Below are positions 43,187 to 51,465 of a stretch of DNA of 64,000 nucleotides, one piece after another. The notes below the pieces were generated by a model. It did not search any database. It was not told the DNA's origin and saw only the letters and a list, made by a program, of their open reading frames with translations. The stretch covers positions 372,001 to 436,000 of the forward strand of contig JAVJNT010000002.1 of assembly GCA_040217175.1 (NCBI GenBank). Reading direction: 5' to 3'. The translations under genes and the position numbers were made by a program. The stretch comes from Phycisphaerales bacterium. GTDB lineage: Bacteria > Planctomycetota > Phycisphaerae > Phycisphaerales > UBA1924. Each line of letters starts with the position of its first letter. The first letter of the stretch is position 1.

Positions 43187-43537
43187 ATGGATGCAGCGCA
43201 ACAGATCGAACTGAAGAGGCTCCAGACCAAGACCACGGGCGACGCAATGCCCGACCCGGGGCCATACCCCTTTGACCGGCGCCGCGCCGTCCGCGGCCCG
43301 GCCCACGGCCAGCGGCTGGGCGTCGTCTTCGGCGCCGAGGGCGGGCGGTGGCTCTTGCCCCTCGAACTGCGTGACACGAGCGCGAGCGGCGTGGGTCTGG
43401 TGGCACGCCAGCAACTCGAGCCGGGCGATCGCGTGACCCTGTACGACGAGGGCCGCCGCGCGACCTTCATCAAGGGCTACGTCGCTCGGTGCCAGGCACG
43501 CGAGGACGGGCAGTTCGACCTCGGCCTGAGCATCTAG
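43187..43537 (+). CDS. PilZ domain protein
   Basis: A 116-residue protein made almost entirely of a PilZ domain. The c-di-GMP contacts fit: an Arg-rich stretch FDRRRAVRG at the start and, about 40 residues on, LRDTSASGVGL matching the (D/N)xSxxG motif. The final strand CQAREDGQFDLGLSI closes the barrel. It would bind cyclic di-GMP and change motility, adhesion or polysaccharide output through a partner. No other c-di-GMP protein is adjacent. The start ATG 43187 lies after CGAGGTGGTG; the leader MDAAQQIELKRL is a short helix. Confidence 0.82.
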   Translation: MDAAQQIELKRLQTKTTGDAMPDPGPYPFDRRRAVRGPAHGQRLGVVFGAEGGRWLLPLELRDTSASGVGLVARQQLEPGDRVTLYDEGRRATFIKGYVARCQAREDGQFDLGLSI

Positions 43538-43565
43538 CCGACAACGGTCGAAAGACCCTTCAAAA

Positions 43566-44150
43566 CTAGTCGATCGTGAGCCGCATGTTCGCCCAAGTGG
43601 TGCGGTAGCGGCGCGCCATGTCGTCGAGTGCTTGGGGCACGACACGCACCTGGCCCACCGTCGTGATGAAGTTGGTATCGCCGCCCCACCGCGGCACGAC
43701 GTGGACGTGCAGGTGGCTAGGCACGCCCGCGCCCGCGGCGCGGCCCTGGTTGATGCCCACGTTGAGGCCCTGGCACTCGAGCGTGCGCTCGGCGAGATCG
43801 CAGGCGAGCTCGGTGAGCATCCACAAGTGGCCGCGCTGGTCGGGCTCGTAGTCCAGCAGCCTCGAGCGCGGCTCGCCCAACGCGACCAGCAGGTGGCCGT
43901 TGGCGTAGGGGAACGCGTTGAGCAGGATCATGCCGCGTCGAGTCCGGGCCACCACGTGGTTGGCATCGTCGTCTTCCGGATTGCTCCAGTAGGCCGAAAG
44001 GAACGTGCCGCCCGAGCCGTCGGAGGCCTTCGACTCGGCGTCACCCAGCGACTCGAGGTACTGCAGTCGCCAGGGTGCGTGGATGCCCTCGGGGCCGGCA
44101 GGGCGATTATCGGAGCCGCGACCCTGGGCCGCGTGGTCGTCGGTGGGCAT
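43566..44150 (-). CDS. HIT-family nucleotide hydrolase/transferase
   Basis: A 194-residue HIT protein. The histidine triad HLHVHVVPRW is present, preceded by GVNVGINQGRAAGAGVP-like spacing (LNVGINQGRAAGAGVPSH). The N-terminal part has FLSAYWSNPEDDDANHV and MILLNAFPYANGHLLVALG, as in bacterial AP4A phosphorylase/HIT proteins. These enzymes hydrolyse or cleave AMP-linked compounds such as diadenosine tetraphosphate. The frame is open 52 codons further upstream, but ATG 44150 gives a plausible start and leaves 73 bases to the divergent CBS gene. Substrate is not assigned. Confidence 0.88.
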   Translation of the reverse strand: MPTDDHAAQGRGSDNRPAGPEGIHAPWRLQYLESLGDAESKASDGSGGTFLSAYWSNPEDDDANHVVARTRRGMILLNAFPYANGHLLVALGEPRSRLLDYEPDQRGHLWMLTELACDLAERTLECQGLNVGINQGRAAGAGVPSHLHVHVVPRWGGDTNFITTVGQVRVVPQALDDMARRYRTTWANMRLTID

Positions 44151-44223
44151 CGACGACTGTAGCGGCTGCGCGCAGGGCTCCATCCGGCCGATAGTTGTGG
44201 AGAAGGCTCCCCGGAGGTACGGC

Positions 44224-44661
44224 ATGAAGATCTCGGACATCATGACGCGGCAGATCGTGACGGCCAGCATGGACGACGACCTCGAGCACCTGCGCGAGCT
44301 CTTCACGAACTACCGCTTCCGCCACCTGCCGGTCATCGGCGACGACGGCAGGCTCGCGGGCATCGTGTCCGATCGGGACGTGCTGGCCGCCGTCAGCCCC
44401 TTTGCGGGCACCATCAACGAGCGGACGGCCGACGCGAACAGCCTCAAGCGGCGGGCCCACCAGATCATGAGCCGCAAGCTGCACACGATCTCGCCCGACG
44501 AGACGGCCGAGAACGCCACGCTCATGCTGCTGCACCGGCGTATCTCGGCCCTGCCCGTGGTCGATGATCGGGGCCACCTGGTGGGCGTGGTGACGATGCG
44601 GGACCTGATGCGGTGGCTGCTGAACCACGCTGCCATCGACCCGCGCGAGGGCGCGGCCTAG
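44224..44661 (+). CDS. Two-CBS-domain protein
   Basis: A 145-residue protein consisting of a tandem CBS pair. First repeat: MKISDIMTRQIVTASMDDDL, RHLPVIGDDGRLAGIVSDRDVL. Second: HQIMSRKLHTISPDETAENA, SALPVVDDRGHLVGVVTMRDLM. CBS pairs bind adenosyl ligands such as AMP, ATP or S-adenosylmethionine and regulate partners. As a free-standing protein it probably acts on another protein by contact. The start ATG 44224 has GGAGG about seven bases upstream. It sits between the HIT gene (divergent) and rpmE; the HIT neighbour also handles adenine nucleotides. Confidence 0.88.
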   Translation: MKISDIMTRQIVTASMDDDLEHLRELFTNYRFRHLPVIGDDGRLAGIVSDRDVLAAVSPFAGTINERTADANSLKRRAHQIMSRKLHTISPDETAENATLMLLHRRISALPVVDDRGHLVGVVTMRDLMRWLLNHAAIDPREGAA

Positions 44662-44761
44662 GGCTTCTCCTGAGAGTCCGGCGGCTCCGGCAGGTGCCCG
44701 CCCCTGGCGGCGGGGATATACTCTCCGTTCCACGCACCAGACGAATCTTCGGAGCCGGGCC

Positions 44762-44998
44762 ATGAAGCAGGAAACCCACCCAACGTACTACCCCAACTGT
44801 AAGGTCTACCACAACGGCGAGGTCGTGATGACCGTGGGCGCCACCGTCCCAGAGATGCACGTGGAGGTCTGGTCGGGCTCGCACCCCTTCTTCACGGGCA
44901 AGCAGGCCTTCGTCGACGCCGCCGGCCGCGTCGAGAAGTTCCAGCGGAAGTTCGGCGGCAACTACTTCGCCGGCAAGGACAAGAAGAAGGCCAAGTAG
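44762..44998 (+). CDS. rpmE: 50S ribosomal protein L31
   Basis: A 78-residue L31 with the family opening MKQETHPTYYPNCKVY and the VWSGSHPFFTGKQAFVDAAGRVEKFQRKF stretch near the end. The zinc-binding CxxC pair of the zinc-containing L31 type is missing: only one Cys (YPNCKVY) is present, so it is the zinc-free form. The tail is Lys-rich. A strong intrinsic terminator follows at 45034. A possible -10 element (TATACT, 44717-44722) lies 40 bases upstream, but no -35 match is evident. Confidence 0.93.
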   Translation: MKQETHPTYYPNCKVYHNGEVVMTVGATVPEMHVEVWSGSHPFFTGKQAFVDAAGRVEKFQRKFGGNYFAGKDKKKAK

Positions 44999-45033
44999 GC
45001 CCGACGCTCGCCCACAGATCGAGGCAGACTCGA

Positions 45034-45058
45034 CCGCACGGAACACCGTGCGGTTTTT
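45034..45058 (+). terminator. Intrinsic terminator after rpmE
   Basis: CCGCACGG (45034-45041), loop AACA and CCGTGCGG (45046-45053) form an 8-bp perfect stem followed at once by five T residues. It lies 36 bases after the rpmE stop. Confidence 0.9.
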
Positions 45059-45194
45059 CGTTGCGCTCGCTTATTGGTCCTTCCGGTTTGCCCAGTCGGC
45101 ACGATCGTCACGCCTTTCGGCACGACCGGCCGGGGATCGCTTCAGTCGGGCAGGGCTCGCGGGATTCGGTCGATGATGGAGTTAAGGAAGTCCC

Positions 45195-45917
45195 ATGTTC
45201 TCGGCAACGGATGCCAGCCAAACCGCCAGCCCATTCGCCGCCCAATCGGCGAGAGCTGCCCTACCAGGCAAGAAGGCCGAGCGCTCCCAGACCGGCGAGC
45301 AGCTCAGCGAGGCCGAGAAGCGAAAGCTCGAGGAACTGCGCGAGACCGACGCCCGCGTGCGCCGGCACGAAGAGGCCCACCGCGCGGCGGCGGGCGCGCT
45401 CTATCGCGGCGGTCCCAACTACACCTTCGAGACCGGACCCGACGGCAAGCGGTACGCGGTCGCCGGATCGGTGCAGATCGACACGTCGCCTGGCCGGACG
45501 CCCGAAGAGACCGTCCAGAAGGCCGCCCAGATCCGCCGAGCCGCCCTGGCGCCGATGGACCCCTCGGGTACGGACCGGGCGGTCGCGTCGAAGGCAACCC
45601 GCATGGAAGACGCGGCGCGGCGAGCTCTTGCGAAGCAGGGCATGTCGGACCGCAAGGCGGCCGAGGTGACGACCGCCGAACCGCCGGCACCGCCGATCGC
45701 AACCAACACGCGCGATGAGCGAGCCACGCCCGCCGAAGCCGAGGTGGCTGCGTCCGAGCAGATCGAGTCCGCGTCGGCCGAAACGCTGTCGCCCGGCGAC
45801 CTGGGCGGCGAGGTGTGGTCGACGGTGAGCGCCCTGAGCGACTCGACGCAGCTCAAGCAGGAACGACGCGCCGACGAGATGCCCACGCCGGCGCCGCACA
45901 TCGACGTGATGGCGTGA
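45195..45917 (+). CDS. SprA-related putative metalloprotease
   Basis: A 240-residue protein of the SprA-related family. The conserved core is near residues 55-100: ETDARVRRHEEAHRAAAG with the zinc-protease-like HEEAH (HExxH form), then GGPNYTFETGPDGKRYAV and GSVQIDTSPGRTPEETVQKA. The family is uncharacterised but the HExxH core argues for a peptidase, possibly processing proteins or damaged cell material. The rest of the chain is low complexity and acidic, with a Pro-rich C terminus. The start ATG 45195 has TTAAGGAAG upstream. It stands alone between rpmE and a convergent permease gene. Confidence 0.75.
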   Translation: MFSATDASQTASPFAAQSARAALPGKKAERSQTGEQLSEAEKRKLEELRETDARVRRHEEAHRAAAGALYRGGPNYTFETGPDGKRYAVAGSVQIDTSPGRTPEETVQKAAQIRRAALAPMDPSGTDRAVASKATRMEDAARRALAKQGMSDRKAAEVTTAEPPAPPIATNTRDERATPAEAEVAASEQIESASAETLSPGDLGGEVWSTVSALSDSTQLKQERRADEMPTPAPHIDVMA

Positions 45918-45926
45918 CCCACCGGC

Positions 45927-46874
45927 CTAGGCCGGCCGGCTCGCCTGGCTCCTGAGGATCACGATCAAGGCCGGCGCCGCGAGAATGGCGACGACGATGC
46001 CCGTTGGCATCCGGCCGGTCTCCATCGGCAGTAGCCGGGCGACGCTATCGCTCGCGAGCATGAGCACGGCGCCGACCATCGCAGCGCCGATCACCAGCGG
46101 TGCGTGCCGCGGGCCCATGAGCATGCGTACCAGGTGTGGGCAGACCAGCCCGAGGAAGGCGATCGGCCCCGAGAGCACCACCGCGATCGCGGTCAGCACG
46201 CCGGCGATGAACACCATCTCGACGCGCAGCCGCTTCAGCGGCACCCCGCTCGAGAGCGCTTCGTCTTCGTCCATGGCCGCCGCATCGAGGGCCCGGCCGC
46301 GGCATGCGATCCATGCGGCCCCGACGATCGCGACGGCGCCGGCAAGGATCATCTGGCCCGTGGTAAGCGACTCGGTCAGCGAGCCGAAGTACCAGCCGCC
46401 CTCGAGCCTGGCGCTCGGCGGCATGAGGGCACGGACGGCGCTTGCGAGCGAGCCGAGCCCGATCGCCAGCGCCACGCCGACGAGGATGAGCGTGACCGGC
46501 TCGACCTGGCCCCGCCGCCGGCCGAGCAGCAGCACCAGCCCGAGGGCGCCGATCGACCCGACCAAGGCGGCCAGGTCGTCACGCACGGCCCAGCCCAGGG
46601 CGTGGACCACGGTGACCGCGAGCACCGCGCCGGCGGACATGCCCAGCAGATCGGGCGAGGCCAGCGGGTTGCGGAGCATGGCCTGGAGCGCCACGCCCGC
46701 GGCCCCGAGGGACACCCCCACGATCGTGGCTGCGATCGCGCGATCGAGGCGGATGTTGAGCACGACCCCCGAGTCTGGCGGCGCGAGTCCTCCGCCGGGG
46801 TCGATCAGCAGGCGGACGCCCAGCGCCGCCAGCAGCAGTGCACCGAGCAGGATGAGCGCGACCCGTGCGGGCAT
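45927..46874 (-). CDS. FecCD-family iron/cobalamin ABC permease
   Basis: A 315-residue membrane protein with about nine or ten helices. Family marks: LDRAIAATIVGVSLGAAGVALQ, NPLASPDLLGMSAGAVLAV, a central region with DEDEALSSGVPLKRLRVE and AFLGLVCPHLVRMLMGPRH, and the end of the bundle at METGRMPTGIVVAILAAP. It is the transmembrane part of a siderophore, heme or vitamin B12 importer. Unusually, no ABC ATPase or substrate-binding protein lies next to it: upstream is the divergent atpC and downstream the convergent SprA-like gene. Start ATG 46874, preceded by a long run of frame without the fold; an upstream start is less likely. Confidence 0.88.
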   Translation of the reverse strand: MPARVALILLGALLLAALGVRLLIDPGGGLAPPDSGVVLNIRLDRAIAATIVGVSLGAAGVALQAMLRNPLASPDLLGMSAGAVLAVTVVHALGWAVRDDLAALVGSIGALGLVLLLGRRRGQVEPVTLILVGVALAIGLGSLASAVRALMPPSARLEGGWYFGSLTESLTTGQMILAGAVAIVGAAWIACRGRALDAAAMDEDEALSSGVPLKRLRVEMVFIAGVLTAIAVVLSGPIAFLGLVCPHLVRMLMGPRHAPLVIGAAMVGAVLMLASDSVARLLPMETGRMPTGIVVAILAAPALIVILRSQASRPA

Positions 46875-46965
46875 GGGCCAGCGTATGGCGCTACCATGGC
46901 GGCCCCGGCCCCTGAGGGCCGGTCTCGACGACCCCACGACCCTTCTGCGACGGAGCCGGGCACGC

Positions 46966-47388
46966 ATGAGCACCCTGACCTGCAAGCTGATCACCCCCGA
47001 TGGCGTGCTCTCAGACGGGCCGGTTCAGTACGCCTCCGTGCCCGCCCACGACGGCCAGTTCGGCGTGCTGCCGGGCCGGGCCCCCGTGGTTGCCAAGCTG
47101 GGCCTGGGCCTGCTGACGCTGAAGACGAGCGACCGCCAGCAGCAGGTATTCCTCGTTGAGGACGGCTTCGTGCAGGTCTCGAACGACACCATCCGCGTGC
47201 TGGCCAGCAGCGCCAGGGCCCCGGCCGACCTCGACGAGCAGGACGCCAAGGCCGAACTGGCCGAGGCCGAGGCCCGCCGCGTGCCGAAGGATCATCCCGA
47301 TCCGGTCGCCGAGCAGGAGCGCATCACGCGGCAGATGGAGCGGGCGAAGCTCCAGCTCAGGCTGATCCGAGAGCGCGACCGGCGGTAA
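46966..47388 (+). CDS. atpC: ATP synthase epsilon subunit
   Basis: A 140-residue epsilon subunit of F1Fo ATP synthase. The N-terminal beta-sandwich begins TCKLITPDGVLSDGPVQYAS and includes PAHDGQFGVLPGRAPVVAKL; the C-terminal helical pair (LDEQDAKAELAEAEARR and QERITRQMERAKLQLRL) can clamp the rotor. It is normally the last gene of the atp operon, after atpD. Here it stands alone, with no other atp gene in the window. The start ATG 46966 is 91 bases from the divergent FecCD start. A hairpin follows the stop. Confidence 0.92.
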   Translation: MSTLTCKLITPDGVLSDGPVQYASVPAHDGQFGVLPGRAPVVAKLGLGLLTLKTSDRQQQVFLVEDGFVQVSNDTIRVLASSARAPADLDEQDAKAELAEAEARRVPKDHPDPVAEQERITRQMERAKLQLRLIRERDRR

Positions 47389-47411
47389 GGCAAACCGTGA
47401 AGTCCAGAAAG

Positions 47412-47437
47412 ACCGCGAGCATACGCGGTTTCTTTAT
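47412..47437. terminator. Bidirectional hairpin between atpC and the ureohydrolase gene
   Basis: ACCGCG (47412-47417) and CGCGGT (47424-47429) form a 6-bp stem with loop AGCATA, followed on the plus strand by TTCTTTAT. It lies between the convergent ends of atpC and the ureohydrolase gene, so it may serve both. Confidence 0.6.
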
Positions 47438-48432
47438 GCGCCCAGCGCGCACATCTTGTAGAGCACACGGGCCCCTACCACCGCGTCGATGGATCGAACG
47501 CCCGGATCGGGATCGGGCGCGACCTCGACCAGGTCGAAGCCAGCCACCGTCTTGCCGCTCTCGATGACGGCCTGGATCACTGCCGCAGCCTGTGAAAAGC
47601 TCAGGCCGCCAGGAACGGGCGTGCCGGTGTTTGGGCACAGATAAACCTCGAGCGCGTCGATGTCGAAGGTGACGTAGATCGCGTCGGGCAGCGCCGCGAG
47701 CGCACGATCGACGAGCGAGCGGAACGCCGCCGGGTCGCCGCCCGCATCGGCCACGTGCTCGCCGAAGATGGTGGTGACGGGCTTGCCGAATTCGGCCTTG
47801 GCGGAGCGCGAGAACTCAAGCTCTTCCCTGCAGTAGTCGCGGATGCCGATCTGGGCCAGCGCCTTGACGCCGGACACCATCGTGAGTGCGTTGCGCATGA
47901 TCGAGGCATGGCTGTGGGTCAGGCCGCAGTAGGCGTCGCGCAGGTCCATGTGCGCGTCGAGTTGCAGGATGCCGATCTCGCCTGCATGTTCGGCGCAGGC
48001 CTCGATAGCGCCCAGGGGCACGCCGTGCTCGCCGCCGACGAGGCCGGGGGTCTTGCCCTCGCTCAAGATCTGCGTCACGTGCTCGTACGTGTACCTGCGG
48101 ATGCGCTCGCACGCGGCGTTCACGCGCTCGCGGGCGGCCTCGTCTACCGGCGGCTCGCCCTCGACCTCGATCAGCGCCTCGGCGTCGGGCCGGACGGCGG
48201 CCGAGAGCTCGGCGATCCAGGGCTCGATAGGCTCCATGGCGATGCCGCGGTCGGCGATGCGGCCCAGCCGGGTGTCTTCCAGGTCGACCTGGGCCGAGGC
48301 CTCGAGCACCGCCAGGGGTCCGCCAGCGGTGCCGGGCCGGTAGCTGGTGGTGGCGTCGAAGGGCACCCCCACGAGCACGACGCCGGCGTCGGCTCGGGTA
48401 GTCGGGAGGCGGAGGAACTCGGGCTGGGTCAT
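47434..48432 (-). CDS. speB: Agmatinase/arginase-family ureohydrolase
   Basis: A 332-residue metal-dependent hydrolase with all manganese-binding elements: GGEHG, LDAHMDLR, THSHASIMRN and FDIDALE. It hydrolyses a guanidino compound to an amine and urea. Agmatinase (giving putrescine) is the likeliest, but arginase, formiminoglutamase or guanidinobutyrase cannot be ruled out from sequence. The VGVPFDATTSYRPGTAGGP start matches the family. The start ATG 48432 faces the divergent AbgT gene 133 bases away. Putrescine synthesis would fit polyamine supply but no other polyamine gene is near. Confidence 0.88.
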   Translation of the reverse strand: MTQPEFLRLPTTRADAGVVLVGVPFDATTSYRPGTAGGPLAVLEASAQVDLEDTRLGRIADRGIAMEPIEPWIAELSAAVRPDAEALIEVEGEPPVDEAARERVNAACERIRRYTYEHVTQILSEGKTPGLVGGEHGVPLGAIEACAEHAGEIGILQLDAHMDLRDAYCGLTHSHASIMRNALTMVSGVKALAQIGIRDYCREELEFSRSAKAEFGKPVTTIFGEHVADAGGDPAAFRSLVDRALAALPDAIYVTFDIDALEVYLCPNTGTPVPGGLSFSQAAAVIQAVIESGKTVAGFDLVEVAPDPDPGVRSIDAVVGARVLYKMCALGA

Positions 48433-48565
48433 GGACGGGGCCTCCCACCGCGGGGCACCGCCCGTGCGGTGCAACGCGTCGGTTGGCGCGACCATAGGGC
48501 TTGCTTGGCGGGCGGGGCGTGGGTAGGTTGAGGCCCCAACGCGTCGAACCCCACGGGAGCAGCCG

Positions 48566-50392
48566 ATGGACGAGCATGTGCCTACGCCCTCCGACAAGCC
48601 GGATCTGATCAAGAACCGCCGCGGCGCCCTCGACTGGATCGAGTGGCTCGGCAACAAGCTGCCCGATGCGGCCACGCTGTTCCTGCTCGGCGCGATCGTC
48701 GTCATGATCGTGAGCCACCTCGCGTACACGCAAGGCTGGTCGGTCGAGGTGCAGTCGCTCCGAGAGACCGTCGATCCGACGACGGGCGAGGCAACGACCG
48801 AACTCGTCCCCACCGGCACCGTCCTGACCGCCCAGAGCCTGTTGACCAGCGACGGGCTCTACTGGTGCCTGAGCTCGATGGTCGCCAACTTCATGGGCTT
48901 CGCACCCCTCGGCGTCGTCCTCACCGGCATGCTGGGCATCGGCGTCGCCGAAAAGACCGGCCTGATCGGTGCCGGGCTCAAGGCATTCATGAAGGTGGTG
49001 CCCAACCAGCTCCTGACGCCCGCCATGGTCTTCCTGGGCATCATGAGCAGCTTCGGGCTCGATGCGGGCTACGTCGTGCTGCCCCCGCTGGCGGCGCTCT
49101 TGTACAAGTCGGTCGGTCGCTCGCCGCTGGCGGGCATCGCCGCAGTGTTCGCGGGCGTGGCGGCAGGTTTCAACGCAAACCTCGTGGTCACGGGCCTCGA
49201 CCCCATGCTCGCGGCGCTCAGCACGCAGGGCGCGCAGATCATCGACGCGGACTATCAGGTAGCCGCGACCTGCAATTGGTGGTTCATGATCGTTTCGACC
49301 TTCGTCATCACCGGCGTGGGCTGGGCGACGAGCGCCTGGTTCGTCGAGCGCCGGCTCAGCCGCAAGAGCATCGAGGAGGGCGGACCAGCCCCCATCGAGG
49401 CGGTCGACCTGGAGAGCCAGCAGATCACGCCAACGGAGCAGAAGGGCCTGGTCGCCGCGGCCCTGACGGGCGTCGTCGTCATCGGCATCATCGTGGCGAC
49501 CGTCGTCGTCAAGGACTGGCCGCTCTACGACTACCAGGTGCCCGGCGTTGCAACCGTCGAGAACCCCGATCCCGATCCATCGATCGCCGACCGCGTGAAG
49601 CTCGATGGCGAGCCGGTCGCGGCTCCGGAGACGATGCCCGAGGGCGCGGTGGTCGTCGAGGGCGCGGGCTACTACACCGACGCAAGCCTGACAACGTTCG
49701 TGACCGACTCCGGTGAGGTGCTGCAGAAGCGCTCGCCGCCGTTTGCGCGCTGGGTCGTGGTCATCACGCCGCTCATCTTCATCGGATCGATCGTCCCGGG
49801 CATGGTGTACGGCCTGGTCACGGGCAGCATCAAGAGCACCAAGGACGCGGGCGCGGTCATGATCAAGGCCATCGAGATGATGGCGCCGATCATCGTGCTG
49901 GCGTTCTTCGCGGCCCAGTTCATCCAGTACATGAGCTACAGCGGGCTCGACGTCATGATGGCGCACGCGGGCGGGCAGTCGCTCGCCACCAGCGGCCTGA
50001 GCAACTACGGGCTGGTCGTCGCGTTCATCGTCATGACGATGTTCTTCAACCTGTTCATCGGGTCGATGAGCGCCAAGTACACGCTGTTCGCGCCGATCTT
50101 CGTGCCCATGCTCATGTTCGTGGGGATCAGCCCCGAGCTCACCCAGGCGGCCTACCGCATCGGCGACAGCACGACCAACATCATCACGCCGCTCAACGCG
50201 TACCTGGTCATCATCCTGGTGTTCATGCAGCGGTTCGCACCCCGTTCGGGCATGGGCACGCTGATCTCGATGATGATGCCCTACACGATCGTGTTTGCCA
50301 TCGTCTGGACCATCATGCTGCTGGCGTGGATGGCCCTGGGCCTGGAACTGGGCCCCAACGGCCCGTTGACCTATTCGATGGCGGCGGGCTGA
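48566..50392 (+). CDS. AbgT-family transporter
   Basis: A 608-residue inner-membrane transporter of the AbgT family, which includes p-aminobenzoyl-glutamate uptake and drug efflux proteins. Recognisable: ALDWIEWLGNKLPDAATLFLLGAI, NFMGFAPLGVVLTGMLGIGV, NANLVVTGLDPML, ERRLSRKSIEEGGP and SMSAKYTLFAPIFVPMLM, GDSTTNIITPLNAY. Between about residues 320 and 390 lies an acidic periplasmic or cytoplasmic insert (NPDPDPSIADRVKL onwards) absent from E. coli AbgT. About ten membrane segments are visible. The substrate is uncertain. Start ATG 48566. Confidence 0.88.
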   Translation: MDEHVPTPSDKPDLIKNRRGALDWIEWLGNKLPDAATLFLLGAIVVMIVSHLAYTQGWSVEVQSLRETVDPTTGEATTELVPTGTVLTAQSLLTSDGLYWCLSSMVANFMGFAPLGVVLTGMLGIGVAEKTGLIGAGLKAFMKVVPNQLLTPAMVFLGIMSSFGLDAGYVVLPPLAALLYKSVGRSPLAGIAAVFAGVAAGFNANLVVTGLDPMLAALSTQGAQIIDADYQVAATCNWWFMIVSTFVITGVGWATSAWFVERRLSRKSIEEGGPAPIEAVDLESQQITPTEQKGLVAAALTGVVVIGIIVATVVVKDWPLYDYQVPGVATVENPDPDPSIADRVKLDGEPVAAPETMPEGAVVVEGAGYYTDASLTTFVTDSGEVLQKRSPPFARWVVVITPLIFIGSIVPGMVYGLVTGSIKSTKDAGAVMIKAIEMMAPIIVLAFFAAQFIQYMSYSGLDVMMAHAGGQSLATSGLSNYGLVVAFIVMTMFFNLFIGSMSAKYTLFAPIFVPMLMFVGISPELTQAAYRIGDSTTNIITPLNAYLVIILVFMQRFAPRSGMGTLISMMMPYTIVFAIVWTIMLLAWMALGLELGPNGPLTYSMAAG

Positions 50393-50471
50393 GAGCGCTC
50401 GGATCTGCCGCGGATTCGCGCCGATTGCTGGGTCTGCGTGGACATGCCCAGTATCATCTCCACTCGATCGG

Positions 50472-50496
50472 CATCGGCACTCGAATTGTGCCGATG
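50472..50496. promoter_or_regulatory. Perfect 9-bp dyad upstream of the surface locus
   Basis: CATCGGCAC (50472-50480) and GTGCCGATG (50488-50496) form a perfect inverted repeat with a 7-base spacer TCGAATT. It lies 66 bases before the first gene of the exosortase-like locus and 80 bases after the AbgT stop. It may be an operator for a dimeric regulator or an RNA hairpin. No T-tract follows. Confidence 0.45.
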
Positions 50497-50562
50497 AACC
50501 GATACCGGAGCGGCGTGGAAGGGCCACGCGGCTGTCGATGAGATGGGATCAGGCGCCGTGCT

Positions 50563-51465
50563 ATGGGACCTTCGGCCGAGGCCAAGACAAGCCAACGGCC
50601 CGCCACGGGCGGCGCGACGATGAGCGGCGCACCCTCCGCGGGCCGGCCCGAGGGCCGGGCCGTCCGCAGCCCGATCTCGCAGATGGCGTTGTTCGCCGGA
50701 GCGGTCCGGCCGACACCGCTGCTCAAGGCCACCGCCCGCAACGTGCTGGACCTCCCGCTGCTCGACGGTCAGACCATCGGCGGACGGTGGCAGGCGGCGC
50801 TCGACGGTGTCTCGTCGTCGCTGCCGCTCCGCATCCTGACCGACACCAAGAGCCCGGCGCCGGCATCGACGGACAATGGCCGGACGACCGTGGAACCCGA
50901 CGACGTCGCGTTCCTCGGCACCGGCGGCGTGCTCCGCGCCGCGGCCAAGGGGAACGAGGGCAAGATGCTCGTGGCCACGGGCGGCAGCGTGCTCACCGTC
51001 TCGCTGGCGGAAGTGCTCGACGATCTGATCGCCTTGGACTCCGACGTGGCGCTGCTGGCCGAGCACGACGGCACGCCCACGGGCGTCATGCTCGTGTCGG
51101 CCGACGTCATGCGATCGATGCCCGGCGCTGGGTACATGGACTTCAAGGAACAGTGCCTGCCGGGCATCGCCAAGCGGCACCGCGTGCGCGTCGCGCGGGC
51201 GGCGGCGGGCGGTCGGGTGTGCCTGCCCGTTCGCGATCGCGAGCAATACCTCGCCGCGCTGTCTCACTTGTCTGGCGGCGCGCCGTTTCGCGTCGTCGAG
51301 CCCGGCGCCGAGGTCTCCTCGACGAGCCGGATGCGCGACGCGGTTGTGCTAGCGGGCGCTCGCGTCGGCGATGAGGCGGTCGTGGCGCGTTCGATCCTCG
51401 GCCCCGGCGCCCTCGCGCCCGCAGGCCAGGTCGTGACCGACGCCATCGTCGGGGGCGCGGCATGA
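50563..51465 (+). CDS. Sugar-nucleotidyltransferase-like protein (degenerate)
   Basis: A 300-residue protein like the mannose-1-phosphate guanylyltransferase/NTP-transferase family. LDLPLLDGQTIGGRWQAAL corresponds to the 'LPV.GKPIL' region and SMPGAGYMDFKEQCLPGIA to the typical 'GY.DIKEQLIP' segment, followed by strand-turn repeats (VVEPGAEVSSTSRMRDAVVL, ARVGDEAVVARSILG) of a left-handed beta-helix. The N-terminal nucleotide loop (AxGxGTRL) is not present; ALFAGAVRPTPLLK stands in its place, so catalysis is doubtful. It may be a regulatory or scaffold protein. Four bases of its end overlap the exosortase-like gene. Confidence 0.65.
   Translation: MGPSAEAKTSQRPATGGATMSGAPSAGRPEGRAVRSPISQMALFAGAVRPTPLLKATARNVLDLPLLDGQTIGGRWQAALDGVSSSLPLRILTDTKSPAPASTDNGRTTVEPDDVAFLGTGGVLRAAAKGNEGKMLVATGGSVLTVSLAEVLDDLIALDSDVALLAEHDGTPTGVMLVSADVMRSMPGAGYMDFKEQCLPGIAKRHRVRVARAAAGGRVCLPVRDREQYLAALSHLSGGAPFRVVEPGAEVSSTSRMRDAVVLAGARVGDEAVVARSILGPGALAPAGQVVTDAIVGGAA

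Noticed and set aside
44717-44722. TATACT as a sigma-70 promoter for rpmE
   Set aside because: No -35-like element lies at the right distance; kept only as a remark in the rpmE entry.
47816-50527. 903-codon minus-strand frame opposite AbgT
   Set aside because: It is His/Asp/Arg-rich antisense of a membrane-protein gene, a common artefact in high-GC genomes.
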